This document shows positions 8,587-15,769 of a stretch of DNA of 64,000 nt, one piece after another. The notes under the pieces are model-generated. The model made no database searches. It had not been told where the DNA came from and saw nothing but the letters and a program-made list of their open reading frames with translations. This DNA comes from WRGT01 sp964450405 (lineage in GTDB: Bacteria; Spirochaetota; UBA4802; UBA5550), in the NCBI GenBank assembly GCA_964450405.1, contig CAYVCQ010000025.1, forward strand, positions 1 through 64,000. The letters run 5' to 3'. Position numbers and translations under genes: made by a program. Numbering within the stretch: the stretch's first letter is position 1; the number at the start of each line of letters is the position of its first letter.

Positions 8587-9252
8587 ATGATTCGTTATAC
8601 AAATTTATTCAGCGCGTTACTCGTCCTTTCTCTATTTATTCTATACCCGGGAGTTTTAAATGCCGGCATCAGTGCCGAGCTTATCTTTGCGGCAAAGAGC
8701 AATAAAATTGACGAAGTCAAGGTGCTGCTGTCTAAAGATGCAAGCCCCAATGTCCGTGATGACGACAACCTCTCCCCTTTGTATTACGCCGTTGAAGCAC
8801 GCAACGATGACATGGTGAAACTTCTTATCAGTGCCGGCGCAAATGTCAACATGAGATACAAAGACGACACCACTGTTCTTATCAGGGCATCAATCAAAGG
8901 TTATGATGATATTGCCAGAATGATAATCAAAGCCGGAGGAAATGTTAATGCCCGGGATAATAAAGATAAATCTGTATTGATTTATGCTGTTCAGAACGGA
9001 CGGATTGATATAATAAAAATGATTCTGAACCACGGCGTGAATATAAATTCCAGCGACAACAGAGGGAGAACACCGCTGATGTATGCTGCGGAATACGGAT
9101 ACTATGATATAATCAAACTCCTCGCCTCAAAAGGAGCAAACATCAAATCCAGAGACAATCAGGATAAAACAGCCCTGAACCTTGCACAGGAGGGACAGCA
9201 TTCCGAGGCCGCTCTTCTTCTTGAAAAACTGATTAAAAAGGAAAACTACTGA
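8587..9252 (+). CDS. Exported ankyrin-repeat protein
   Basis: A 221-residue protein with a signal peptide (residues 1-26, ending at an Ala-Gly-Ile type site) followed by about five ankyrin repeats (residues 30-210) of the pattern G-x-T-P-L-x-Y-A-A-x-x-G. It should act as a periplasmic protein-binding scaffold. It starts 16 bases after marC with GAGGGT as ribosome site. Its TGA stop shares one base with the ATG of the next gene, which points to translational coupling. Confidence 0.85.
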   Translation: MIRYTNLFSALLVLSLFILYPGVLNAGISAELIFAAKSNKIDEVKVLLSKDASPNVRDDDNLSPLYYAVEARNDDMVKLLISAGANVNMRYKDDTTVLIRASIKGYDDIARMIIKAGGNVNARDNKDKSVLIYAVQNGRIDIIKMILNHGVNINSSDNRGRTPLMYAAEYGYYDIIKLLASKGANIKSRDNQDKTALNLAQEGQHSEAALLLEKLIKKENY

Positions 9253-9719
9253 TGGAGTTTATTATACCGGGAACAGGCACGCTTGATATAAAAAATATTC
9301 TTCTGGATTATAACGGAACACTGGCCGTAGATGGAAAGTTGATATCCGGAACTGAGGAGAGACTCAACAGCCTCTCACAGCAATACAGCATTCACGTTAT
9401 TACCGCCGATACATTCGGCTCCGCAGAGGCTGAACTGAAGAATGTCAAGTGCACCCTTATTAAGCTGAAACCCGATAATCAGTCAGAGGCTAAACTGCAG
9501 TATCTTTTCGAACTGGGTAAAGATAATACCGCCTGTATAGGCAACGGAAAGAACGACCGGTTTATGCTGAAGGAATCAGTGCTCGGAATTGCGGTAATTC
9601 AGGATGAGGGTATATTCACCGGGACACTGATGATGTCCGATATAGTCTGTCACGATATTTTAAGTGCTCTTGAATTTTTTGTAAAACCGAAGAGACTTAT
9701 TGCAACACTGCGGGAATGA
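9252..9719 (+). CDS. HAD-superfamily soluble P-type ATPase-like phosphatase
   Basis: A 155-residue stand-alone HAD domain. Motif I is LDYNGTLA, nucleophile D19, with Asn at the position of the usual second Asp, a feature of the soluble P-type ATPase-like group (COG4087). Motif IV is IGNGKNDRFML, a variant of GDGxND. The substrate is unknown; small phosphate esters are typical for such minimal HADs. It is cytosolic and is embedded between two exported proteins in a coupled run (1-base overlap with the ankyrin gene). Confidence 0.8.
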   Translation: MEFIIPGTGTLDIKNILLDYNGTLAVDGKLISGTEERLNSLSQQYSIHVITADTFGSAEAELKNVKCTLIKLKPDNQSEAKLQYLFELGKDNTACIGNGKNDRFMLKESVLGIAVIQDEGIFTGTLMMSDIVCHDILSALEFFVKPKRLIATLRE

Positions 9720-9739
9720 TAAACAAACACGAGGGAACG

Positions 9740-10162
9740 ATGAACAATAAACTCAGATACATTATACTTCTTGCAACAATACTTTCTGTTTCATGCGGAA
9801 CTCCGGAGAAGAAGATAACTGTTCCTGCCGAAGAGCTTTCAAAAAGATATAACGGGAAGGCTGTAATAACAGAGATTACCGATTCAAAAAGTGATACCGA
9901 AACAACTAATAATGGCTATGTAGAAATATATTTCAAATTTGTCGCGGCAGATCCGGAAAGCGCAAAAAGTTATCTCTGCACTAAATGTTCTGATAATAAA
10001 ATAAAACTGTTTTACGACAACAGAGATTCCTTTCACAAAAACTGGGTTAACAAATGGGATATAAAACCGGGGAGCGAGTATTCCGCAATACGGCATGAAC
10101 TTAAGAGAAAAGACAATTCCACTGCGATTTCCTTTGAAGTGTTTCTTGAACCGAAGAAATAG
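9740..10162 (+). CDS. Lipoprotein of unknown function
   Basis: A protein of about 140 residues with a lipoprotein signal peptide ending in LSVSC. I place the start at the ATG at 9740 because GAGGGA sits just upstream and the signal peptide follows at once; an in-frame ATG at 9716 overlapping the HAD gene is less likely. The mature part is about 120 residues, mainly beta-prone, with a CTKC pair that could bind a metal or form a disulfide. No family was recognised. It is the last gene of the marC run; a large nested hairpin follows. Confidence 0.7.
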   Translation: MNNKLRYIILLATILSVSCGTPEKKITVPAEELSKRYNGKAVITEITDSKSDTETTNNGYVEIYFKFVAADPESAKSYLCTKCSDNKIKLFYDNRDSFHKNWVNKWDIKPGSEYSAIRHELKRKDNSTAISFEVFLEPKK

Positions 10163-10175
10163 TGAATAGCCTGAT

Positions 10176-10275
10176 CCATGCCCTCACCCGGTCGACGCTA
10201 CGCCCGCACACCCTCTCCCGGACGAAGTCGGGGTGAGGGTGTGCGGGCGTCAGCAATGCACGGGTGAGGGCATGG
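10176..10275. repeat. Nested perfect hairpin, 15 + 15 bp stems
   Basis: CCATGCCCTCACCCG (10176-10190) pairs perfectly with 10261-10275. Inside it CGCCCGCACACCCTC (10201-10215) pairs perfectly with 10235-10249. A third partial stem, CCCGGAC/GTCGGGG, closes the centre. This cruciform-like element follows a gene stop by 13 bases and may double as a terminator, but the lack of a T tract and the high G+C content argue for a dispersed REP-like repeat. Confidence 0.8.
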
Positions 10276-10383
10276 TTAGTATAATTCCGAAACTGCATCC
10301 CTCCCCCATTATTTATCTTGACAGTACTATACCCGGATAAGTTATCGTTATAGATAGAATAATACACTAAACCGGGTAAATAT

Positions 10384-11652
10384 ATGAGTAAAGAGATAGA
10401 TTACAACGATACATACGAAAATAAAAAAGATGAGATCACTCCATACATCTACCGCCTTGAACAGGAGACAAAGAAAACATTTACCGGCCCTGAACCTCTG
10501 GCCAAAATGAAATATTCCGACGAACTCCATGCCAAAGGACGCGCATTCTCATCATACTGGAACGATATCACAAACAGCTGCTCCGCAGAGGCAATAGTTC
10601 CATCTCCGATGCCACGGAAATACCGGACAACAACTAAAAGACGCGTACACCGCTCGCAGAGGGGTATTCTGCTAAGTTCAGATGAGTCTGCAAGAACAGA
10701 TAAACCTTCACTTCTTGAACCGGATTCCCACTCGGAAATATACATTAAACTTGCTGAAATGCTGAACAATCCGGTTAACAAGGGTATTGCAAAGTTTTTG
10801 AACTTTGTTATTCTACGGGGTGATTACGACTCTCATGTTCTGATATTTAATATAAAAAGAATCAATTCTGATGTAGTAAAGGGTTTCACCAAAGTAGCGG
10901 AGAGATTAAAAGATCTGATGCCTAAGCTCAACGGCGCATATCTTTTCCATGATCCAGAGGGTTCAAAGTATTATCTCAATTCCTCTTCAGAGGTAGATGG
11001 ATTAAGACTCAAGAGGCTCTTCGGATACAAGATGCTCACTCTGCGTGCCGGAGGGATTACCTACAAATATACACCGGATGGTTTTTCACAGGTTAATCTC
11101 TCCATATGCGATTCGATGCTTAAAACTGCAGAATCTCTCCTCGCTCATGAGGGAGCCGGAAGACTCATTGACCTCTATTCCGGATACGGCTTTTTCTCAT
11201 GCTTTCTTGCACCGGGCTATAGTGATGTTACAGGGATAGACTTTGCCGAATCATCAATTGACTCTGCAAGGGAAAACATGAAGATGTTGAAGCTTAAAAC
11301 CAAGTGGACATTTCACGCAAAGAGAATCGACACCCGGTCTCTGAGAGATACTCTTCCCGAGCCTGGAAAACCGGAATATATAATTCTTGATCCGCCCAGA
11401 AACGGCACAGCACCCGGAGTTATCGAATGTGTAGCCGACAGGCATCCCGAACTTGTGCTGCATATTTTCTGCGGAGTTGAAACTATACCGGGCGAAATTG
11501 CCCTCTGGAGGCAATCCGGATACGAGCCGATGAAGTGTGTACCACTGGATATGTTCCCCGGAACTCCGGATGTTGAGGTTATGGTTCTTCTTAAAAGAAC
11601 TCAGGCTTCAAAGACATCATCGCGGTCAAAGTCGGGCAGAAACGAGATGTGA
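10384..11652 (+). CDS. TrmA/RlmD-family RNA uracil-5 methyltransferase-like
   Basis: A 422-residue SAM-dependent methyltransferase. The SAM-binding glycine loop is LIDLYSGYGFFSC (about 261-273). DPPRNG (about 337-342) is the family catalytic-loop motif. The presumed nucleophilic Cys is C363 in HIFCG, and the C-terminal DMFPGTPDVEVMVLL matches the conserved DMFPxTxHVE end, with Asp in place of His. The family makes 5-methyluridine in tRNA or rRNA; which RNA is used here is not decidable. Its last 52 bases overlap the 3' end of the opposite-strand radical SAM gene. Confidence 0.85.
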   Translation: MSKEIDYNDTYENKKDEITPYIYRLEQETKKTFTGPEPLAKMKYSDELHAKGRAFSSYWNDITNSCSAEAIVPSPMPRKYRTTTKRRVHRSQRGILLSSDESARTDKPSLLEPDSHSEIYIKLAEMLNNPVNKGIAKFLNFVILRGDYDSHVLIFNIKRINSDVVKGFTKVAERLKDLMPKLNGAYLFHDPEGSKYYLNSSSEVDGLRLKRLFGYKMLTLRAGGITYKYTPDGFSQVNLSICDSMLKTAESLLAHEGAGRLIDLYSGYGFFSCFLAPGYSDVTGIDFAESSIDSARENMKMLKLKTKWTFHAKRIDTRSLRDTLPEPGKPEYIILDPPRNGTAPGVIECVADRHPELVLHIFCGVETIPGEIALWRQSGYEPMKCVPLDMFPGTPDVEVMVLLKRTQASKTSSRSKSGRNEM

Positions 11653-12515
11653 CTCTCCATCTCCTGAATTAAAAGATTTTTAAATCCCAGATTACGGGCA
11701 TACTCCACTACCCTTTCATACTCATCCTTCATGAGTGTCCTGTTAAGCTCGGGATATTCACTGTCTCTGTTTCCGCCGCATGGATGAAACTGAGACATGA
11801 GTGACAGATGCATGCGACGGTCAACTGTTTCGAGAAAATCTATCACCTGCAGAGAGTTTTCCACATGTCCCGGGAGCACAAGGTGTCTCACGGCAGTTCC
11901 TTTTATAGCAGTTCCGTCATGATTAAACTGAAGAAGACCGGCCTGCCTGAACATCCCCCTGATGCATTCTCTTCCATAAGTATAAAGACCGGGAGCCCCT
12001 GAGAATTTTTCACCAAGCTCATCGCTGCCATACTTCATGTCAGGAAGATAAATATCAATGAGTCCGGAAAGCATCTCCACAGTTTCATGTGAATCATAAC
12101 CATGAGTATTATATACAAATGAAAGATCAAATCCCGAATTCCTCGCATTTTTTATCGCTTCACTTATTTGAAAAGCATATGGAGTGGGAGATACAAAATT
12201 TATATTTGCAGCCCCCATGGACTTGAGCTCATAAAATATTTCAACCAGGCGCTCTATTGAAACTGTTTCTACTCCATCCAAACCTTCTGACCTTCTCCAT
12301 CTGCTTATCTGAAAGTTCTGGCAGAACCGGCACTGAAGATTACACCCGGCAAAAAAGATTGTACCCGAGCCATGTTCACCGGTTAGAAACGGCTCCTCCC
12401 CCTTATGCAGTCCATAGTGGGAGATGTACAAATTGTTATCGATGCCGCATCGACCAACATTGAGATCCCTGTCAACACCGCATCTGAAATTGCACAAGTA
12501 GCATCTGTCAGCCAT
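11601..12515 (-). CDS. PflX-like radical SAM protein (PFL-activase homologue)
   Basis: A 304-residue radical SAM enzyme. The 4Fe-4S cluster motif is C58-N-L-Q-C62-R-F-C65. Four more cysteines at the N-terminus (C5, C8, C12, C23) form a likely second metal site. The architecture fits COG1313, the PflX/pyruvate formate-lyase activase homologue family of unknown substrate. A cytosolic, oxygen-sensitive enzyme is expected. It starts 11 bases after the upstream lipoprotein gene and so is probably cotranscribed, and it ends inside the converging methyltransferase gene. Confidence 0.88.
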   Translation of the reverse strand: MADRCYLCNFRCGVDRDLNVGRCGIDNNLYISHYGLHKGEEPFLTGEHGSGTIFFAGCNLQCRFCQNFQISRWRRSEGLDGVETVSIERLVEIFYELKSMGAANINFVSPTPYAFQISEAIKNARNSGFDLSFVYNTHGYDSHETVEMLSGLIDIYLPDMKYGSDELGEKFSGAPGLYTYGRECIRGMFRQAGLLQFNHDGTAIKGTAVRHLVLPGHVENSLQVIDFLETVDRRMHLSLMSQFHPCGGNRDSEYPELNRTLMKDEYERVVEYARNLGFKNLLIQEMESHISFLPDFDRDDVFEA

Positions 12516-12526
12516 TTTAAAATATT

Positions 12527-13462
12527 CTATCTGACCGAAATATTCTTAAGATCTTCTATCAGCTGGGCAGAGAGCTCATTTACCGCAGCTGTGGTTGCAC
12601 TGTTAACAGAATCCTCAACACTTTTCCATGAAAATGCAAAATAACTGGCAACTGCAAAAGGAGAACCATCTGCATCAACTGTACTCTTCCACAAAGGTAT
12701 CCCATCAGAATTATAGAGAACTGCATTGAGTGTACAATTCACCTCTGCACTCCCGGTTCCAAATACTGTTAAGCCCTGTTTAACATAAACAGCATTTACT
12801 ACCAGATAACATTCACCGGGATCGCGGGTGATTTCTTTTACACCGGTTAAAAAACCTGAGCCGATATCATTGATATAAAGGAGTTTCATCCCCTCTGCCG
12901 CTGATCTTCCGTAAGGGTCCAGTCCCTTCGAATACTCATTTATATTTTCAATATACTCTGCATAATCCGCAGGGATTATATTTGCCAGAGCTGACAATAT
13001 CTCTGAAGAGACTACTGTATAACTCTTATTATCCTTCGATTCACCGGGCTCTGAAAGCCTGATGTTATACTTAATTCCCCCTGCGCTGAAAATTCTTTTC
13101 AGCTCCGACATTCCGTAATTTGACGATGAGAATCCGGGAACAAGGTCGCCTTTTTTCATTTTTTCATTAATTTCAGTCATTGATATTTTATGGTTCAGAC
13201 TCTGATCCGCTGTGATACTTATAAGATCGTATGCCATAACTTTAACGGAATCTCCCATGGCGGGATCGTCTTCTCCCCAGTGATACCAGCTGTTTGAGGT
13301 ATATGAAACAACCGATATGTTTTCACATTTCTTCACATCATCTTTAAGTACTCTTCCGGAACATGATGTAAGGATGATAACATGCAATGCAGCCGTAATG
13401 ATTATAAAAGTCCTGACACAGGCTTTTTGAAATGCCCGAAACTCCATCTTTAAATTACACAT
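12527..13462 (-). CDS. Lipoprotein of unknown function
   Basis: A 311-residue protein with a late lipoprotein signal: a basic N-region of about 17 residues, a hydrophobic core at about 18-32, then the lipobox LTSC. The start at 13462 is supported by GGAGGATTAA directly upstream; an internal Met (MEFRAFQ) would also preserve the signal. The C-terminal third (from about residue 215) has beta-prone stretches with a final amphipathic helix. No domain was recognised. It is the first gene of a two-gene run with the PflX-like protein. Confidence 0.7.
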   Translation of the reverse strand: MCNLKMEFRAFQKACVRTFIIITAALHVIILTSCSGRVLKDDVKKCENISVVSYTSNSWYHWGEDDPAMGDSVKVMAYDLISITADQSLNHKISMTEINEKMKKGDLVPGFSSSNYGMSELKRIFSAGGIKYNIRLSEPGESKDNKSYTVVSSEILSALANIIPADYAEYIENINEYSKGLDPYGRSAAEGMKLLYINDIGSGFLTGVKEITRDPGECYLVVNAVYVKQGLTVFGTGSAEVNCTLNAVLYNSDGIPLWKSTVDADGSPFAVASYFAFSWKSVEDSVNSATTAAVNELSAQLIEDLKNISVR

Positions 13463-13691
13463 TTAATCCTCCAATATATACACTCCAAACACACCAGCCC
13501 TTAACCATCCGGGGGATTAAGACTGCTGTCCGGTAATAATTATTTTTCCAGTTAAAATTTAAGGTAAAAGCCGGACTAATGCAGATCCGGCAACTGCAAA
13601 AAGAGTTGAATAATATCTTCAATGCAATACAAATGTCAATAGTCAAATTTAATTTAATAAACAATTTAAATAAAAACTTCCGGCGGACCTG

Positions 13692-14222
13692 ATGAAAAAA
13701 TATTCCTTTTTTATATTACTTATACTTCTGAGTTTAAAATGTACAGAAGCGGTTAAGGATACCTCAAGTCAGAACCAGACCTATGGCAATACAACAGATA
13801 AAACCAGACTCTCCGCCGAAAAGATTGACGGTTCTGTCACTTATGAAATCAGCTTTACACTGGAAAAACCTGCAGACTGCATTTCAGTAGATATAGAATC
13901 TGTATATCTTCAGAAAACTTTCCCTATTCAGAAAGTCCCGAAAAACACTTTATTCATCGTTGAAAAAAAACTGAAACTTAAAGGTCTCAAAATTAAAGCT
14001 GATCAGGAGTACACCCCGATAGGAAGAAACTTTAATAATGACTGGGAGATCTATTCACCTGTAAAAATATGCACCGGCAATGAACCTCTTTCAGCACTTG
14101 ATGTATCGGAATACCGTATAAGATTCACAGCATTTGAAAAAGCGGAATTATATTATAATATAACAATTACATCAGAATCAAAGATTATATTTACTGAATA
14201 CACCCCCGCTGTTAAAAAATGA
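13692..14222 (+). CDS. Lipoprotein of unknown function
   Basis: A 176-residue protein with a short signal peptide ending LSLKC. Lys at -1 is atypical for most bacteria, but loose lipoboxes are known in spirochaetes. The mature part has alternating beta-prone stretches. No domain was recognised. It stands alone between a divergent lipoprotein gene and the repeat-containing leader of the HD-GYP gene. Confidence 0.65.
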   Translation: MKKYSFFILLILLSLKCTEAVKDTSSQNQTYGNTTDKTRLSAEKIDGSVTYEISFTLEKPADCISVDIESVYLQKTFPIQKVPKNTLFIVEKKLKLKGLKIKADQEYTPIGRNFNNDWEIYSPVKICTGNEPLSALDVSEYRIRFTAFEKAELYYNITITSESKIIFTEYTPAVKK

Positions 14223-14282
14223 CACACCTGCCATGATAATAGGAAGTTTTTGTAACAACTAAAAAAAACGGCGATAAACTTA

Positions 14283-14341
14283 CACTCCACCCCGCTTAAG
14301 GCCCGGTATAGACAAAATACCACCTGTTTTTGAGCAATTAC
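14283..14341 (+). repeat. Intergenic repeat family, copy A
   Basis: A copy of a roughly 50-60 bp dispersed sequence with the conserved pieces CTTAAGGCCCGG, GACAAAATACCACCTG and TTTTTGAGCAATTA. Related copies are at 32131-32190 (B) and 32553-32612 (C), with a partial one at 51024-51049 (D), all in the same orientation and upstream of plus-strand genes. Here it lies about 190 bases before the HD-GYP gene and just upstream of a possible promoter. Short stems (GGTAT/ATACC, CAAAA/TTTTG) can be drawn. Function unknown. Confidence 0.6.
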
Positions 14342-14390
14342 GAGTTTTTGTAAAGGGTGATAAAATTTCACTTTAAAATATTGACAAAAA

Positions 14391-14417
14391 CGACAGTAAA
14401 CACGATTTTACTATAGT
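14391..14417 (+). promoter_or_regulatory. Possible sigma-70 promoter for the HD-GYP/adenylate cyclase pair
   Basis: TTGACA at 14391-14396 and TATAGT at 14412-14417, with a short 15-base spacer. It is followed by a leader of about 105 bases containing a small ACTGC/GCAGT hairpin. The spacer is below the optimum, so this is tentative. Confidence 0.35.
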
Positions 14418-14527
14418 ACAGTACTAATAACTCCTTTAACTGACTGCACTATACTATTGCAGTTAACGATTAAATTAGAAATTGTTCTTAAACAGATTTT
14501 ATATTAAACAACCGGTGTGAAAATACT

Positions 14528-15769
14528 ATGGATCCTGTAAATAAAAATGACAACCCGCTTGAGGGTGTAATTGAGATAAAGCATCTTAAAGCGGGCTACC
14601 GCTTCAGCCTCGATGTTTTTGATATAAACAACAACCTTATACTGTCGGCCCAGACTCCCCTTTCCGAGGGGGTACTTAACCATCTCAGAGCATCCGGTGT
14701 AGACAAACTCTTCTTTGATCCGACTAAAGTGATAAACAAGGAGAGCGGTCCGGTTCAGAAAACAATGCTCTCGGAAGAACTTATAAACGAAACATATGAG
14801 CACACAAAGAATCTTCTTGATGAAATGCGTGAAACATTTACCAAATCCCCGGGAGAGGGTATTTCTCGAGGAATAGTAGATAAATCCAGAACACTTGTTG
14901 ATAAAATTATCAGTGAAACAGAGAAGAGCGGCGACGGAGTCTTTGATGTTATATCCAAACTTAAAGATATGGATGAATACTATTATCAGCATTCAATGAA
15001 TGTTGCAATCATCGCATCCATTCTGGGATCAAAGCTTGATTTTAAACCTGAAATAAAATCAGCCATGGGTGTAGGCGGTCTCTTCCATGACATAGGATTT
15101 TCATCCGTGTCAAAAGATATTTTGAACAAAGCAAAGTTGAGCGATGAGGAATTTGACATTGTTAAAAACCATACTCACGTAGGTTATAAATTCGTTGAAA
15201 AAAACCCGAGACTCCATGATATAGAAAAAAGAATTCTCCTTCTTCATCACGAAAGAGCTGACGGTGAAGGATATCCCTACGGATTCGACATGGATCAGTA
15301 CCAGAACAATATCCCCAGAGAGGTTAGACTCCTTGGACTTGTCGATGCATTCATAGTACTGACAATGGCAAAACCGGGAGAGAACAGCATGACACCCAGA
15401 GAAGCCATGCGCTTTATGGTAAACATGATCCACTCCCCTTACAAAACTTCATATGCATTTCTGCCTGCAGATGTCAGGGATTTTATCAAGGCACTGGGAT
15501 TTATAATAAATAAAGGTGAAAACTTTATGGTACCGGGTGACCTTGTAAGAATAAATAACGGAGAGATAGGAATTATTGAAGAGATGAACCGCCTCTATCC
15601 TCTCAACCCTAAAGTACGGATCATTAAAAACAACAAGATGGAAACCCTGAAAAGACCAATTGTTATAGATTTACTTAAATCCTACAAAGACTATGTTTCA
15701 AACATATACGACCGCAACAACACCGGCAAGTTTGCTGTCAATAAGCAGGATTCAGTAAACAGAACATGA
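14528..15769 (+). CDS. HD-GYP domain protein (c-di-GMP phosphodiesterase)
   Basis: A 413-residue cytosolic protein. Residues 12-75 form an N-terminal DUF3391-like region preceding the catalytic part. The HD-GYP domain has H187-D188 (LFHDIGFSS) and HHERADGEGYPYG at 240-252, so the diagnostic residues are intact, although the HD motif lacks the common GK (IGF instead of IGK). A C-terminal tail of about 70 residues looks like a small beta domain. Its stop overlaps the start of the adenylate cyclase gene by 4 bases (ATGA), so the two are translationally coupled. Confidence 0.9.
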   Translation: MDPVNKNDNPLEGVIEIKHLKAGYRFSLDVFDINNNLILSAQTPLSEGVLNHLRASGVDKLFFDPTKVINKESGPVQKTMLSEELINETYEHTKNLLDEMRETFTKSPGEGISRGIVDKSRTLVDKIISETEKSGDGVFDVISKLKDMDEYYYQHSMNVAIIASILGSKLDFKPEIKSAMGVGGLFHDIGFSSVSKDILNKAKLSDEEFDIVKNHTHVGYKFVEKNPRLHDIEKRILLLHHERADGEGYPYGFDMDQYQNNIPREVRLLGLVDAFIVLTMAKPGENSMTPREAMRFMVNMIHSPYKTSYAFLPADVRDFIKALGFIINKGENFMVPGDLVRINNGEIGIIEEMNRLYPLNPKVRIIKNNKMETLKRPIVIDLLKSYKDYVSNIYDRNNTGKFAVNKQDSVNRT

